Shown: piece by piece, positions 27,122 through 37,688 of the stretch
Numbering within the stretch: position 1 is the first letter of the stretch
Layout of the letters: each line of letters starts with the position of its first letter
Source: Microterricola pindariensis
GTDB lineage: Bacteria > Actinomycetota > Actinomycetes > Actinomycetales > Microbacteriaceae
Length of the DNA: 64,000 bases
NCBI RefSeq assembly: GCF_002936985.1
Contig: NZ_MPZN01000014.1
Coordinates: 1-64,000, forward strand
Direction of reading: 5' to 3'
Made by a program: the position numbers and the translations under genes
The notes under the pieces: generated by a model
Seen by the model: only the letters and a program-made list of their open reading frames with translations
Database searches by the model: none
Told to the model about the DNA's origin: nothing

Positions 27122-29739
27122 TAGTTGTTGCCCTCTCCGGTGCCGTTTCCGTTGCCGTTGTTGCCGTTGTTGCCCTTGTCCTCGAACTTGCCGACCGTCA
27201 GGGTCACGTTCTGCCCCGACTTGACCGGGCTGCCGGCCGCCGGGTCGCTGGAGATGACCTTGCCGTCCTGCTTCTTGTCGGTCACGGACTGCTCAGACTT
27301 GCTGACGTTGAATCCGCCGAGCGAGTTGCGGGCCTCGTCGAAGCTCTTTCCGACGACGTTGGGCAGCAGAACCATCTGGCCGTTGCTGGTGTTCACGCTG
27401 ACGACAGAGCCGCGGGGAGCCTCGCCGGCCGGGTTGGTGCCGGAGACCTGGCCTGCGGGCAGCTCGGAGTCGGCGGGGCCGCCATCCTCGAAGCCGAAGC
27501 CTGCGCCCTCGATGAGCCTCCGTGCCTCGTCCAAGCTCTTTCCGCGCACATCGGGCACCGCCGCGTAGACCGTCTTCAGCGCCGAGGTCGGCGGCTCGGG
27601 GAACGCGTCTCCGCCGTACTTCGCGTTGGCAACGGACATCACGGCCGGCCACATGTAGTGGCGGAGCACGGCGGCCTGCGTGTCGTTGAAGTAGGTGCGA
27701 CGCAGGTTGACGTGGCCCGAGGTGTTGAACACGCCGGCAACGGTGGCAACCTTGGTGCTTGCGCCGCTCATCCAGGTGGCCTCGTTGTCGTCGGTGGTTC
27801 CCGTCTTGCCGATCATCGGAACCCAGGTGTCGACGCGGTTGGCCGAGGATGAGCCGGTTCCGCCGCTCATGACCTTCTGCATGGCGTAGGCCATTCCGGA
27901 GGTGACCTCCGGCGCGACGGCCTGCGCGCAGTCGCCGTTGGGGATCTTCAGCTCGGAGCCGTCCTTCAACGTGACCGGGGTGCCGTCGCGGTGCGTGATG
28001 CTGGCGATCGCGTTGGGCTTGCAGACCACGCCGTTCGCGGCGATGCTCGCGAAGGCATTGGCCATCGTCAGCGGGGCGATCTCCTCGGTGCCGAGCACGG
28101 TGCTCGCGCTGTAGCCGAGCGGGTCGCCGTTGGCGCGGTGCACGCCGAACGATTCCGCGGTGGTCTTGATGCCGCAGAGGTCGAGCTGCTTGGCCATCGC
28201 GATGAAGCCGGTGTTGACCGAGCTCGTCGTGGCGCTGAGCGCGGTGTAGGTGCCGCCGTTGCCGCCCTCGTCGTTGCCCGGGGCGTATCCGGGATAGCTC
28301 TCGGTGCCGCCGGGGGCGCAGCTGGCGCGGAATGATCCCCAGTCGCTGCGCTTGCGGCCGTCGATGCTCTCGTTGAGCGAGTGGCCCTCCTTCAGCCATT
28401 CGCCGACGGTGAAGACCTTGTAGGTCGAGCCCGGCTGGAATCCGAGGGACCCGCCGTACTCGAAGTCGGTGTTGTAGTTGATGGCCGAGTGGTCAGGGTT
28501 CTGCTCGAGAACCTCGCTGTCCTGGCTGTAGATCTTGTTCTGCGCCATGGCGAGGACCTTGCCCGTTCCGGGCTCAACGCTCACCATCACGCCTCCGACA
28601 TCGATGCCCTCGGCAGAGAACGGCACGTAGTTCGCGATGGCGTTCTCGGATGCCACCTGGAGGTCGAGGTCGAGCGTCGTGATGATCTCCATGCCACCCT
28701 GGCGCAGCAGCGCCATGCGGTCGTCCTCTGTCGCACCGAAGGCCGGGTCGTTCTCGATGATCTTGGTGACGTAGTCACAGAAGTAGGCAGAGCCGCCGGC
28801 CGTCTGGCATCCGGTGCTCGGCTGGACGATGTTCGGCGTGATCGGCGTGTTGTACGCGACGTCGTACTGCTCCTGCGTGATCTTGTCGTGCTGGAGCATC
28901 TTGTCGATGATGTAGTTGCGGCGTTCGAGGGTCTTCGCGTAGCCGTTGGCCGCGCCGTTCTCCTCGCTGTCTGGCCGGTCGAGGCGCAGGTTGTCCGGGT
29001 TGTTGACGATCGCGAGCAGAGCAGCCGACTGCTCGATGTTGAGCTCGGCGGCGCTCACGCCGAAGTAGTACTCGGCCGCGGCCTGGATGCCGTAGACACG
29101 GCCTCCGAAGAGGGCGATGTTCAGGTAGCCGAGCAGGATCTCGTCCTTGGAGTACGACTTCTCCAGGGTGATCGCGTAGCGCATCTCCTTGAGCTTGCGG
29201 TCCGGGGACTCCTTGGTGGCCTCTTCGTAGGCCGCCTGCTTGTCCTCTTCGGTCGTGGCCTTGCTCATGTTCGTCTCGATGAGCACGTTCTTCACGTACT
29301 GCTGCGTGATCGATGAGCCACCGCGCACGTTGCCGCCGGGCACCAGGTAGCCGATCGTCGCTGCGACGGTTCCCTGCAGGTCGACGCCACCGTGCTCGTA
29401 GAACCGGGGGTCCTCACCGGATACGGCTGCGTCCTTGGCGAACTGGGAGACTTGGTCCCAGCCGACGGACTGGCGGTTCTGATCGTAGAACGTCGCGAGG
29501 TGGACCTGCTCACCCTCTCCGTTGAGGGCGTAGATGTTGGAACTCTCGGCGAGGTCGGTGATCTCCAGGTAGTTGGGCAGATTCTCGAACATGTCGATGG
29601 TGCCGTTTGCTGCGACGCCGGTGAGGGCGATGGCTGGGGTCACTGCTGCGGCAACAAGGACACCGGCGACGGCGCTCATACCGATGAAGCCGAGGAACCC
29701 ACCAAGGGCGCGACCGGCCGTACGTTTTTGCTCAGACAT
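27121..29739 (-). CDS. Class A penicillin-binding protein with PASTA domains
   Basis: An 872-residue bifunctional peptidoglycan synthase. It has a short cytoplasmic tail, one membrane helix (about 12-40), a GT51 transglycosylase (EDPRFYEHGGVD; GGSSITQQYVKN), and a transpeptidase with Ser in PGSTYKVF, SVN and KTGTT. Two C-terminal PASTA repeats follow (VPDVRGKSLDEARRLIEGAG and LLPNVVGKSFDEARNSL), then a Gly/Asn tail. I start at ATG 29739 (MSEQKRTAG) next to the membrane helix. It corresponds to PonA/PBP1-type enzymes and acts in wall growth. Confidence 0.95.
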   Translation of the reverse strand: MSEQKRTAGRALGGFLGFIGMSAVAGVLVAAAVTPAIALTGVAANGTIDMFENLPNYLEITDLAESSNIYALNGEGEQVHLATFYDQNRQSVGWDQVSQFAKDAAVSGEDPRFYEHGGVDLQGTVAATIGYLVPGGNVRGGSSITQQYVKNVLIETNMSKATTEEDKQAAYEEATKESPDRKLKEMRYAITLEKSYSKDEILLGYLNIALFGGRVYGIQAAAEYYFGVSAAELNIEQSAALLAIVNNPDNLRLDRPDSEENGAANGYAKTLERRNYIIDKMLQHDKITQEQYDVAYNTPITPNIVQPSTGCQTAGGSAYFCDYVTKIIENDPAFGATEDDRMALLRQGGMEIITTLDLDLQVASENAIANYVPFSAEGIDVGGVMVSVEPGTGKVLAMAQNKIYSQDSEVLEQNPDHSAINYNTDFEYGGSLGFQPGSTYKVFTVGEWLKEGHSLNESIDGRKRSDWGSFRASCAPGGTESYPGYAPGNDEGGNGGTYTALSATTSSVNTGFIAMAKQLDLCGIKTTAESFGVHRANGDPLGYSASTVLGTEEIAPLTMANAFASIAANGVVCKPNAIASITHRDGTPVTLKDGSELKIPNGDCAQAVAPEVTSGMAYAMQKVMSGGTGSSSANRVDTWVPMIGKTGTTDDNEATWMSGASTKVATVAGVFNTSGHVNLRRTYFNDTQAAVLRHYMWPAVMSVANAKYGGDAFPEPPTSALKTVYAAVPDVRGKSLDEARRLIEGAGFGFEDGGPADSELPAGQVSGTNPAGEAPRGSVVSVNTSNGQMVLLPNVVGKSFDEARNSLGGFNVSKSEQSVTDKKQDGKVISSDPAAGSPVKSGQNVTLTVGKFEDKGNNGNNGNGNGTGEGNN

Positions 29740-29847
29740 ATAGTGGAGCCTAAGGCGAAAAGCTGAAAAACCACCGTAGCGGGCCCGCGCGTGACACGCT
29801 CGAGCCGCTCGGAGACCCCGCAAACCCCCGTTCTGAAAGGCATCTCC

Positions 29848-30075
29848 ATGCTTCGCTGGGAATACATCACGACGCCGCTCATGATCCACAATACGGCCGC
29901 GATCCTCAACAATTGGGGCTCGGAGGGCTGGGAGTTGGTGCAGGTCGTCACCGGCCCAGAGGGCGGCCTCGTTGCCTACCTCAAGCGCCCCGTCGGCGGC
30001 GAGACCTCCGCCGCTGCCGCAGCAGGAGCCGCTGCCGCCAGTGTGGCTGCCGCGGCATTCGAGAACAACAACTAA
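29848..30075 (+). CDS. DUF4177-type small protein
   Basis: A 75-residue protein with the DUF4177 core (MLRWEYITTPL; WGSEGWELVQVV) and an Ala-rich C-terminal tail. Function unknown. GAAAGG precedes the ATG. It is divergent from the PBP gene and 11 bases before ridA, with which it is probably co-transcribed. Confidence 0.8.
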   Translation: MLRWEYITTPLMIHNTAAILNNWGSEGWELVQVVTGPEGGLVAYLKRPVGGETSAAAAAGAAAASVAAAAFENNN

Positions 30076-30086
30076 AGGAGCACCGC

Positions 30087-30557
30087 ATGTCGCAGATCGA
30101 GTCCCGCCTGGCTGAGCTGGGCCTGGTGCTTCCGGATGTCGCCCCTCCCGTCGCGGCCTACGTGCCCGCCGTGGAGCACGGTGACCTCGTCTTCACCTCC
30201 GGCCAGCTGCCGTTCGTCGCGGGTGCGCTGCCGGCCACCGGCAAGGTCGGCGACGGCCATGGGCTGGTTCCCGCCGCCGACGCCAAGGAGTACGCCCGTC
30301 TGTCGGCGCTGAACGCCCTCGCCGCCGTGCGCGCGCAGATCGGCTCGCTCGACCGGGTGACCCGCATCGTCAAGGTCGTCGGCTTCGTGGCATCCGACCC
30401 GTCGTTCACCGGCCAGCCCGGCGTGATCAACGGCGCCAGCGAGCTGCTCGGCGAGGTGTTCGGCGACATCGGCGTGCACGCGCGCTCCGCCGTCGGCGTT
30501 GCAGTGCTTCCGTTGGACTCGCCCGTCGAGGTCGAGCTGATCGTCGCCTTCGCGTAA
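30087..30557 (+). CDS. RidA family protein
   Basis: A 156-residue member of the RidA/YjgF family, which hydrolyses reactive enamine/imine intermediates of amino-acid metabolism in the better-known members. Core motifs include GDLVFTSGQLPF and a C-terminal RSAVGVAVLPLDSPVEVE with the Arg that binds substrate carboxylate. The N-terminus is longer than RidA proper, as in the YjgH/TdcF-like group, so the exact activity is open. AAAGGAG lies six bases upstream of the ATG. Confidence 0.9.
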   Translation: MSQIESRLAELGLVLPDVAPPVAAYVPAVEHGDLVFTSGQLPFVAGALPATGKVGDGHGLVPAADAKEYARLSALNALAAVRAQIGSLDRVTRIVKVVGFVASDPSFTGQPGVINGASELLGEVFGDIGVHARSAVGVAVLPLDSPVEVELIVAFA

Positions 30558-30571
30558 CCCAGACACGCCAC

Positions 30572-30608
30572 GAGGGGCGGATGCCGGTTGAACCGGCATC
30601 CGCCCCTC
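30572..30608. terminator. Convergent hairpin terminator (family B)
   Basis: An 18-base perfect stem, GAGGGGCGGATGCCGGTT paired with its inverse at 30591-30608 around one base, lies between converging ridA and the metalloprotease gene. The core GGGGCGGATGCCGG recurs in the hairpin at 33521-33556. Confidence 0.8.
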
Positions 30609-30637
30609 TGCTGTTTCGCTGCCTGTTGGGGCCGCGC

Positions 30638-33436
30638 TCAGCAGCGGGTGAGCTTCTCGACGGCGGGCGTCAGCACGCTCGTCCCGCCGATGATGACGAC
30701 GCGGCTGGTTCCCCACGCCGAGATCTTGTCGACGACTGCGCCCGGCACACAGTGGCCAGGGATCACGTAGAGCGGTCCGGCGGTCGCCCCGGCGATGGCG
30801 GCACCGGCGAGGGCGTCGGCGAACCCGCCGCCGGTCGCGAGGTAGACGACCTTCGGGTTGCTGAACGTCGACGCGTTCACGGCTTGGCTGGTCGTGTACC
30901 GGTCGTCCCCGGCGTGACGCGTCACCCCGAACTTGCTCTGCTTGAGCGCCGCCTCGATTCCGACGCTCACCACGGCGGTGCCGCCCGCGATCGCGAGCTT
31001 CGTCGGCTTCAGCCGGTTCAGAAGCGCGCTGGTTCCGCGGTCAACGCCGGGGCGCGCCCCGTCCAGCAGAACCACCGGGACGCCGCGGCTGCCCGCCACG
31101 GCCGCCGCCGAGAGGGCGTCGGGGAAGTTCGCGCCGGTCGCCAGCCAGCTCTCGCTCACCGGTCCGGGGAACGCGTCGTCGATGATCGCCTGCGCCGTCG
31201 CGTAGCGGTCGGCGCCTGCCAGCCGCACCGTGTTCTTCTGTAGCGCCTTGAGCTGCTTGATCACGGCGTCGCCCAGGACACTCGGGCCGCCGACCACGAC
31301 GATGCGGGCCGGCTTGAGCCGCTGGATCTCGGCCTTGACCTGTTCGGTCAGGCCTCCGGCGGGGGTGAGCAGCAACGGTCCGCCGAACGTCGCGGCGGCG
31401 GGTGCGGCAGCCAGCGCGTCAGGGAAGTTCTCGCCGGTCGCGACATAGACGACATCCGCAGTGCCCGGATAGCCCTGCTTGGAGATCGCAACGGCCGTCG
31501 CGTAGCGGTCGGCGCCGGCGACTCGCTGCACGACGGGGCCGGTCACGGCGCTGGTCTCCGGGGTGGTGCGTGCCGTCGGCACATAGCCGGCGCGGGTGAG
31601 GGTGACCGTCGCGGAGAGCTTGGCCCCGACGTCGCCCAGTGTCGGCGTGTACCGGTTTCCCGTCGCCCCCGGGATGGCGGTGCCATTGCGCCGCCACTGG
31701 TAGCTCGTGCCCGTCGCGGCGGGGCTCGCGGCACCCGGCGTCACGGTCAGGGCCGCCTCGAAGCGCGCGGTCGCCGCGGAGAGTCGCGGGTCGCCGACGC
31801 TGGCGAACGGGTCTGCCTTGTTCAGCTGGATGCTGAGGGTCACGGCGGTCGCCGTGGCGCTCGTGATCGAGACGGACACCCCGTTGTTCGCCGTCGCGAA
31901 CCTCTCGCCGCTCTCCAGCAGGTAGTTGCGCAGCCCGCCCGCGGTCGGGAGAGGCGCGAGCACACGGCTGTCGGGCCCGAGCCCGGAGCCCAGGCGCAAG
32001 ATGCGCACGCCGGGCCCGTCGCCGACGGGGCTCGTGTAGAAGCCGCCGGCGTCGATGCCCGTGCCGTTGCGGAACTCCACGTAGTAGACACCGCCGTCGC
32101 GCGGGTTCACCAGGCGGATGCCGCGCACACCCGAGCCGGCGGAGGCCGGTTGCAGGGTGACGCTGTGCTTCTCCGACCAGGCGGACGAGGGCAGCACCAG
32201 ATTGGCCAGCGACGCCGCGTTGAGGAACCCGAGGCTCGCCTTGTGCGCGACGTTGAGGGCCGTGATCTTGTCCGTCGTGTAGCACTGGCCGCCGCAGACG
32301 GCGAGCCCGCCGGCCATGATGTCGTAGTAGTCGTTGTACTCATTGTCGACGCAGCCGTTGCTGTAGCCGCTGCCGGCCGGGATGCCCTCGACGATGGTGG
32401 CGCCCGGGCAGCTGTGGCTGTTGGAGTGGCCGAGGCCGAAGTTGTGGCCGAGCTCGTGCCCGACGATCGATGCGGCGTCCGGGCCGGCGACCGAGTTCCA
32501 GCTGAAGCCGCCGGTGTGCACGCCGCCGCCCACGGTGCCGAGGCCGAAGCCGGCCCCGCAGCCGGGTGCGGTGCCGGGCGTCGCGATCGTGACGAGGTGC
32601 CGTCCCTGGCCGCTCGCGTAGTAGCCGATCGGATCGGACTGCCCGAACGCCTGGGCCGCGGCGACCCAGGATCCCTCGGCGTTGCAGGGGTTGGCGACGG
32701 CGATGCGCTTGATCGGCGTCGACCGCGTGATCTGGGGGATGGCGCCCTGGGACTGGCCGGCCCAGTAGCCGCTCAGCTCGGCGACGAGGGCATTCACCTG
32801 GGCGTCGGTGAAGTATCCGGTCGCGCCGACGCTCGGGCCGACGATGGCGATGTCGACGCTGTGCGCGCGAGCGGGGACGGCGCCGGCCACCACCTGCTCG
32901 CGGGAAGCGACGCCAAGTTCCGTGTCGGTGCTCGGGGTGATCTCCGCCGTCACAGCGGCAACGGGCAGCTCGGCGGCCATGCTCTGGGCGAGCAGCTCCT
33001 GGCCGAGCGCGGACTCGGCGTCGACCGGCTCGTCGGCTGCCGGGGCCGGAAGCCCATCCGACTCCTCCGCCTGAACATTGTCGAGGGCGGCGTCGAGGGC
33101 AGCGTCGAGGGCCGCATCGAGCGTGATCACCCCGGTGAACTGGTCGCCGGTGCGCACCTCGGCGGGGTCGACGCCCTGCAGCTCGACGAGTGCGCCGTCT
33201 GGGGCCTGCAGCAGCACGGCCGGGCCGACATCCGGCTGTTCGGAGATGACCACGGCGAGCGTCCCCGTGATGGAGAGCTCGGTTCCCGCGTCACCGGCAG
33301 CGGCTGGCGGCGTTGGCGCGTCTCCGCCCGGTTCGGCGAACGCGGCCGGTGCGGTTGCGCCGACGGTGAGCGTCGCCACGGCAACGGCCAGGGTGAGCCA
33401 TCGCCGGGGCCCGGCGGGGAAACGAGTCTGGGTCAT
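30638..33436 (-). CDS. Secreted surface metalloprotease with three CWB2 repeats
   Basis: A 932-residue exported protein. A signal peptide (about 1-35, ending AFAEP) is followed by a Pro/Ala/Asp-rich region and a zinc metalloprotease domain of reprolysin/M12 type with HELGHNFGLGH. An Ig-like segment (YQWRRNGTAIPGATG) comes next. Three cell-wall-binding type 2 repeats close the protein, each opening with a motif like RVAGADRYATAVAIS. CWB2 repeats attach proteins non-covalently to wall polymers. Host or substrate proteins are unknown. GAGAGGA precedes the ATG at 33436. Confidence 0.9.
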   Translation of the reverse strand: MTQTRFPAGPRRWLTLAVAVATLTVGATAPAAFAEPGGDAPTPPAAAGDAGTELSITGTLAVVISEQPDVGPAVLLQAPDGALVELQGVDPAEVRTGDQFTGVITLDAALDAALDAALDNVQAEESDGLPAPAADEPVDAESALGQELLAQSMAAELPVAAVTAEITPSTDTELGVASREQVVAGAVPARAHSVDIAIVGPSVGATGYFTDAQVNALVAELSGYWAGQSQGAIPQITRSTPIKRIAVANPCNAEGSWVAAAQAFGQSDPIGYYASGQGRHLVTIATPGTAPGCGAGFGLGTVGGGVHTGGFSWNSVAGPDAASIVGHELGHNFGLGHSNSHSCPGATIVEGIPAGSGYSNGCVDNEYNDYYDIMAGGLAVCGGQCYTTDKITALNVAHKASLGFLNAASLANLVLPSSAWSEKHSVTLQPASAGSGVRGIRLVNPRDGGVYYVEFRNGTGIDAGGFYTSPVGDGPGVRILRLGSGLGPDSRVLAPLPTAGGLRNYLLESGERFATANNGVSVSITSATATAVTLSIQLNKADPFASVGDPRLSAATARFEAALTVTPGAASPAATGTSYQWRRNGTAIPGATGNRYTPTLGDVGAKLSATVTLTRAGYVPTARTTPETSAVTGPVVQRVAGADRYATAVAISKQGYPGTADVVYVATGENFPDALAAAPAAATFGGPLLLTPAGGLTEQVKAEIQRLKPARIVVVGGPSVLGDAVIKQLKALQKNTVRLAGADRYATAQAIIDDAFPGPVSESWLATGANFPDALSAAAVAGSRGVPVVLLDGARPGVDRGTSALLNRLKPTKLAIAGGTAVVSVGIEAALKQSKFGVTRHAGDDRYTTSQAVNASTFSNPKVVYLATGGGFADALAGAAIAGATAGPLYVIPGHCVPGAVVDKISAWGTSRVVIIGGTSVLTPAVEKLTRC

Positions 33437-33520
33437 GGGGGGTCCTCTCACGGACTCGAATTCCACATGCGCGCCGTTGCGCACTGGGTCGTTACTACCA
33501 CGCGCCATTCGGCGAAAGCA

Positions 33521-33556
33521 AGGGGCGGATGCCGGCAGCTGCCGGCATCCGCCCCT
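33521..33556. terminator. Perfect 36-base palindrome, terminator of acs (family B)
   Basis: AGGGGCGGATGCCGGCAG is followed at once by its exact inverse, giving an 18-base stem without spacer. It lies just downstream of acs on the - strand and upstream of the metalloprotease gene. It shares its arms with the hairpin at 30572-30608. Confidence 0.75.
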
Positions 33557-33570
33557 CTGCAGTCACAGAA

Positions 33571-35520
<1,950 letters not shown>

Positions 35521-35906
35521 TGGTGAGTCCCGCTCCTTTGCGTTCCGGCTCCGGTGGCCGGTGGATATGTCGTTCCGGTGAATCAGCCGTTCCGCTGCAT
35601 TCAATCGGCAGACTAGCTGCCCTGTGCGACATTACACTTTTCGCCGATGCGCAAACGTTGCGCGGCTCGGTGAGACGCCGGGCGGTGGCATTCCGTCGGT
35701 GAAACGACGCGCGAGTTCGCCGGCGCCGCGCCGACGAGGCAGCATCGGGAATCGCCGCTCCCGGGCGCGCCGCCGTGAATATTCTGAGGGTTTCTAGACC
35801 GATGGCTTTGCGCGAACGGGCGGGACTCTGGCGGAATTCCGCGGTAGTCTCGCTCGGGTGCCGGGGAGGCGCCCCGTGCCGCATGTTCTGGGGGCACCCA
35901 TTTGTG
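35521..35906. other. Intergenic region upstream of acs
   Basis: About 390 bases without a convincing gene on either strand. It must hold the acs promoter, which I could not place with confidence. The frames that stay open have no ribosome sites and no recognisable motifs. Confidence 0.5.
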
Positions 35907-35934
35907 TTGCAAATTCGCCCCGGACGCGTACACT
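35907..35934 (+). promoter_or_regulatory. Promoter of the 6C RNA
   Basis: TTGCAA (35907-35912), 16 bases, TACACT (35929-35934) form a good sigma-A-type promoter, placing the RNA start near 35941. Confidence 0.7.
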
Positions 35935-35940
35935 GAGATA

Positions 35941-36040
35941 CGTCCTGCGCAAGTAGAGACCGCAGTGCCCACGATTCCCCCCAATCCGGCACTGCTGAGG
36001 CGGCACCTGTTCCCCCCAATAGGTGCCGCCCCCTTTTTTT
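35941..36040 (+). ncRNA. 6C RNA (actinobacterial small RNA)
   Basis: About 100 bases with two stem-loops, each showing six cytosines in the loop. Stem one is GCAGTGCC/GGCACTGC (35962-35995) with an inner GATT/AATC closing CCCCCC. Stem two is GGCGGCACCT/AGGTGCCGCC (35999-36030) with CCCCCC in its loop, followed by T7, so it doubles as the terminator. This is the defining structure of the 6C family, called B11 in Mycobacterium tuberculosis, where it pairs with mRNAs through the C-rich loops. As I recall, the mycobacterial copy also sits beside the tad-like locus. Confidence 0.92.
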
Positions 36041-36100
36041 AACCGGCGGCCCGGATGCCGGTGCTCCGGCGGCCGGCTCTGCGCTCGGTCGCCCGCCGCC

Positions 36101-36294
36101 CCTGGTCTCGCGGAAGCCGCTTCGTCTCGCGGATGCCGTCTCGCCTCGCGGTTGCCGTCTCGTCTCGCGGCCCTCGTTGTGTCTCGCGGCCCTCGTTATG
36201 TCGCGGGCCGCGAGACATAACGAGTGCCGCGAGGAACCGTTTCACGCAGCACTTCCGCTTCACTTCGGCCGCACCTCCGCTTCACTTCGGCCGC
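36101..36294. repeat. Intergenic repeat cluster before tadA
   Basis: GTCTCGCGG occurs at 36105, 36124, 36162 and 36181, with imperfect copies between. GTCTCGCGGCCC (36181-36192) is inverted at 36205-36216, and CTCGTTATG (36192-36200) at 36216-36224, giving interlocked hairpins. TCCGCTTCACTTCGGCCGC is repeated directly at 36254-36272 and 36276-36294. The whole stretch 36041-36392 has no gene apart from the tadA promoter at its end. Confidence 0.75.
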
Positions 36295-36392
36295 GCGTTG
36301 GCCAGCTGTGCACAGCGCGGCGCCGGAGCACGGTTCTGCACAGCGGGCGGCGTTCTCCGGCCGCGGCGCCCCGGCAGTCGTAGCCTCGCCGG

Positions 36393-37688
36393 GTGGACGT
36401 TCCTCGCGAAGTTGAGCCCTTCATCCCCACTCCGTCACTCCGCTGGGCGGAACCGCCGGCCGGCCCAGAACCGGAGAGCGCGGCACCGCCGGGCGGCAGG
36501 GACGGGCCGCCCGGCTCCGCCACGCGGGCGAGCCCGGGTCGGGATGCTCCCGCTGTCTGGCGCCCGCGGGGCGTTGGTGCAGCGGCGGCCGACACCGACA
36601 CCGACGCCGAGCACGAGCACGAGCACGAGCACGGGCACGCGGCGGGCCGCATCGATTTCGATGCGATCCTGCGGGATCAGCCGCCCCCGGGGATGCCGGC
36701 AGAGGCCGCGTCGGGTCCTCCTGCGCCCACCCGGAGCGAGGCCATGCTCGGGCCGCTGGCCGGCTACGCCGCAGACCCCGCCGTCACCGACCTCTTCGTG
36801 AACGGCGACGCGGGGCTCTGGGTGGATCGCGGCGGCGGCGCGCAGCGGGTCGCGGCGTGGAGCCTGGACGAGGCCGAGGTGCGCGCCCTCGCCGTGCACC
36901 TGGTGGCCCTCGGCGGCCGCCACGTCGACGAGGCCACGCCCTGCGTGGATGTGCGCCTCGGCGACGGCATCCGCGTGCACGCCGTGCTCCCTCCCGTGTC
37001 GAGCACGGGCACGCTGCTCTCGATCCGGCTCCCGGAGGCGGCGGGATTCAGCCTCGCCGAGCTGGCCGGCCTGGGCATGTTCGACGACGGCATGTTCGAT
37101 GACGGCCCGCGCGGCGCGCGGCTGTTCCGGGCGGTCGAGGAGCACGAGAACATCCTGGTGACGGGGGCGGCGGGCAGCGGCAAGACGACGCTGCTCTCGG
37201 CGCTGCTGGCCGAGGCCCGGCCCGTCGAGCGCATCGTGACGATCGAGGACGTCGCCGAGCTCCGCATCCGCCACCCGCACGTCGTCGGATTGGAGGCGCG
37301 GCAGGCGAATCTCGAGGGCGCCGGACGGCTGGGGCTCGACGCGCTGCTGCGGGAGGCCCTGCGGATGCGCCCGGACCGGCTCGTCGTGGGGGAGTGCCGC
37401 GGCGCCGAGATCCGCGAGCTGCTCGCCGCGCTGAACACGGGCCACGATGGGGGCGCGGGCACCCTGCACGCCAACTCGCTCGCCGATGTGCCCGCCCGCC
37501 TCGAGGCGCTCGGCGCACTCGCCGGGATGAGTGCGGATGCGGTCGCCCGGCAGACGGTGAGCGCCATCGGGCTGGTGCTGCACCTGGAGCGTCGCGGGGG
37601 TGCGCGTCGGCTGGCGGCGCTCGGCCACTTCGCGCTCGACGCCGGTGGGCGGCTGACGGTCGAGCCCGAACGCCAGCCGGCCGGGTGA
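36393..37688 (+). CDS. tadA: Flp/Tad pilus assembly ATPase TadA (CpaF family)
   Basis: A 431-residue secretion ATPase that drives Flp pilus assembly at the inner membrane. The C-terminal 310 residues form the ATPase: Walker A GAAGSGKTTLL, Asp/His boxes (IEDVAELRIRHPH), Walker B RLVVGECRGAEI, and the GHDGGAGTLHANS motif. The N-terminal 110 residues are Pro/Glu-rich and contain an EHEHEHEHGH run encoded by GAGCAC repeats, unusual for the family. GTG at 36393 lies six bases after TAGCCT, a leaderless arrangement. First gene of a five-gene tad operon. Confidence 0.93.
   Translation: MDVPREVEPFIPTPSLRWAEPPAGPEPESAAPPGGRDGPPGSATRASPGRDAPAVWRPRGVGAAAADTDTDAEHEHEHEHGHAAGRIDFDAILRDQPPPGMPAEAASGPPAPTRSEAMLGPLAGYAADPAVTDLFVNGDAGLWVDRGGGAQRVAAWSLDEAEVRALAVHLVALGGRHVDEATPCVDVRLGDGIRVHAVLPPVSSTGTLLSIRLPEAAGFSLAELAGLGMFDDGMFDDGPRGARLFRAVEEHENILVTGAAGSGKTTLLSALLAEARPVERIVTIEDVAELRIRHPHVVGLEARQANLEGAGRLGLDALLREALRMRPDRLVVGECRGAEIRELLAALNTGHDGGAGTLHANSLADVPARLEALGALAGMSADAVARQTVSAIGLVLHLERRGGARRLAALGHFALDAGGRLTVEPERQPAG

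Noticed and set aside
36101-36294. CRISPR array
   Set aside because: Repeats are short, uneven and without unique spacers of constant length; no cas gene in the window.
36055-36801. Possible 248-residue protein starting in the repeat cluster
   Set aside because: It is Arg/Ser/Pro-rich, runs through the repeats into tadA in another frame, and has no ribosome site.
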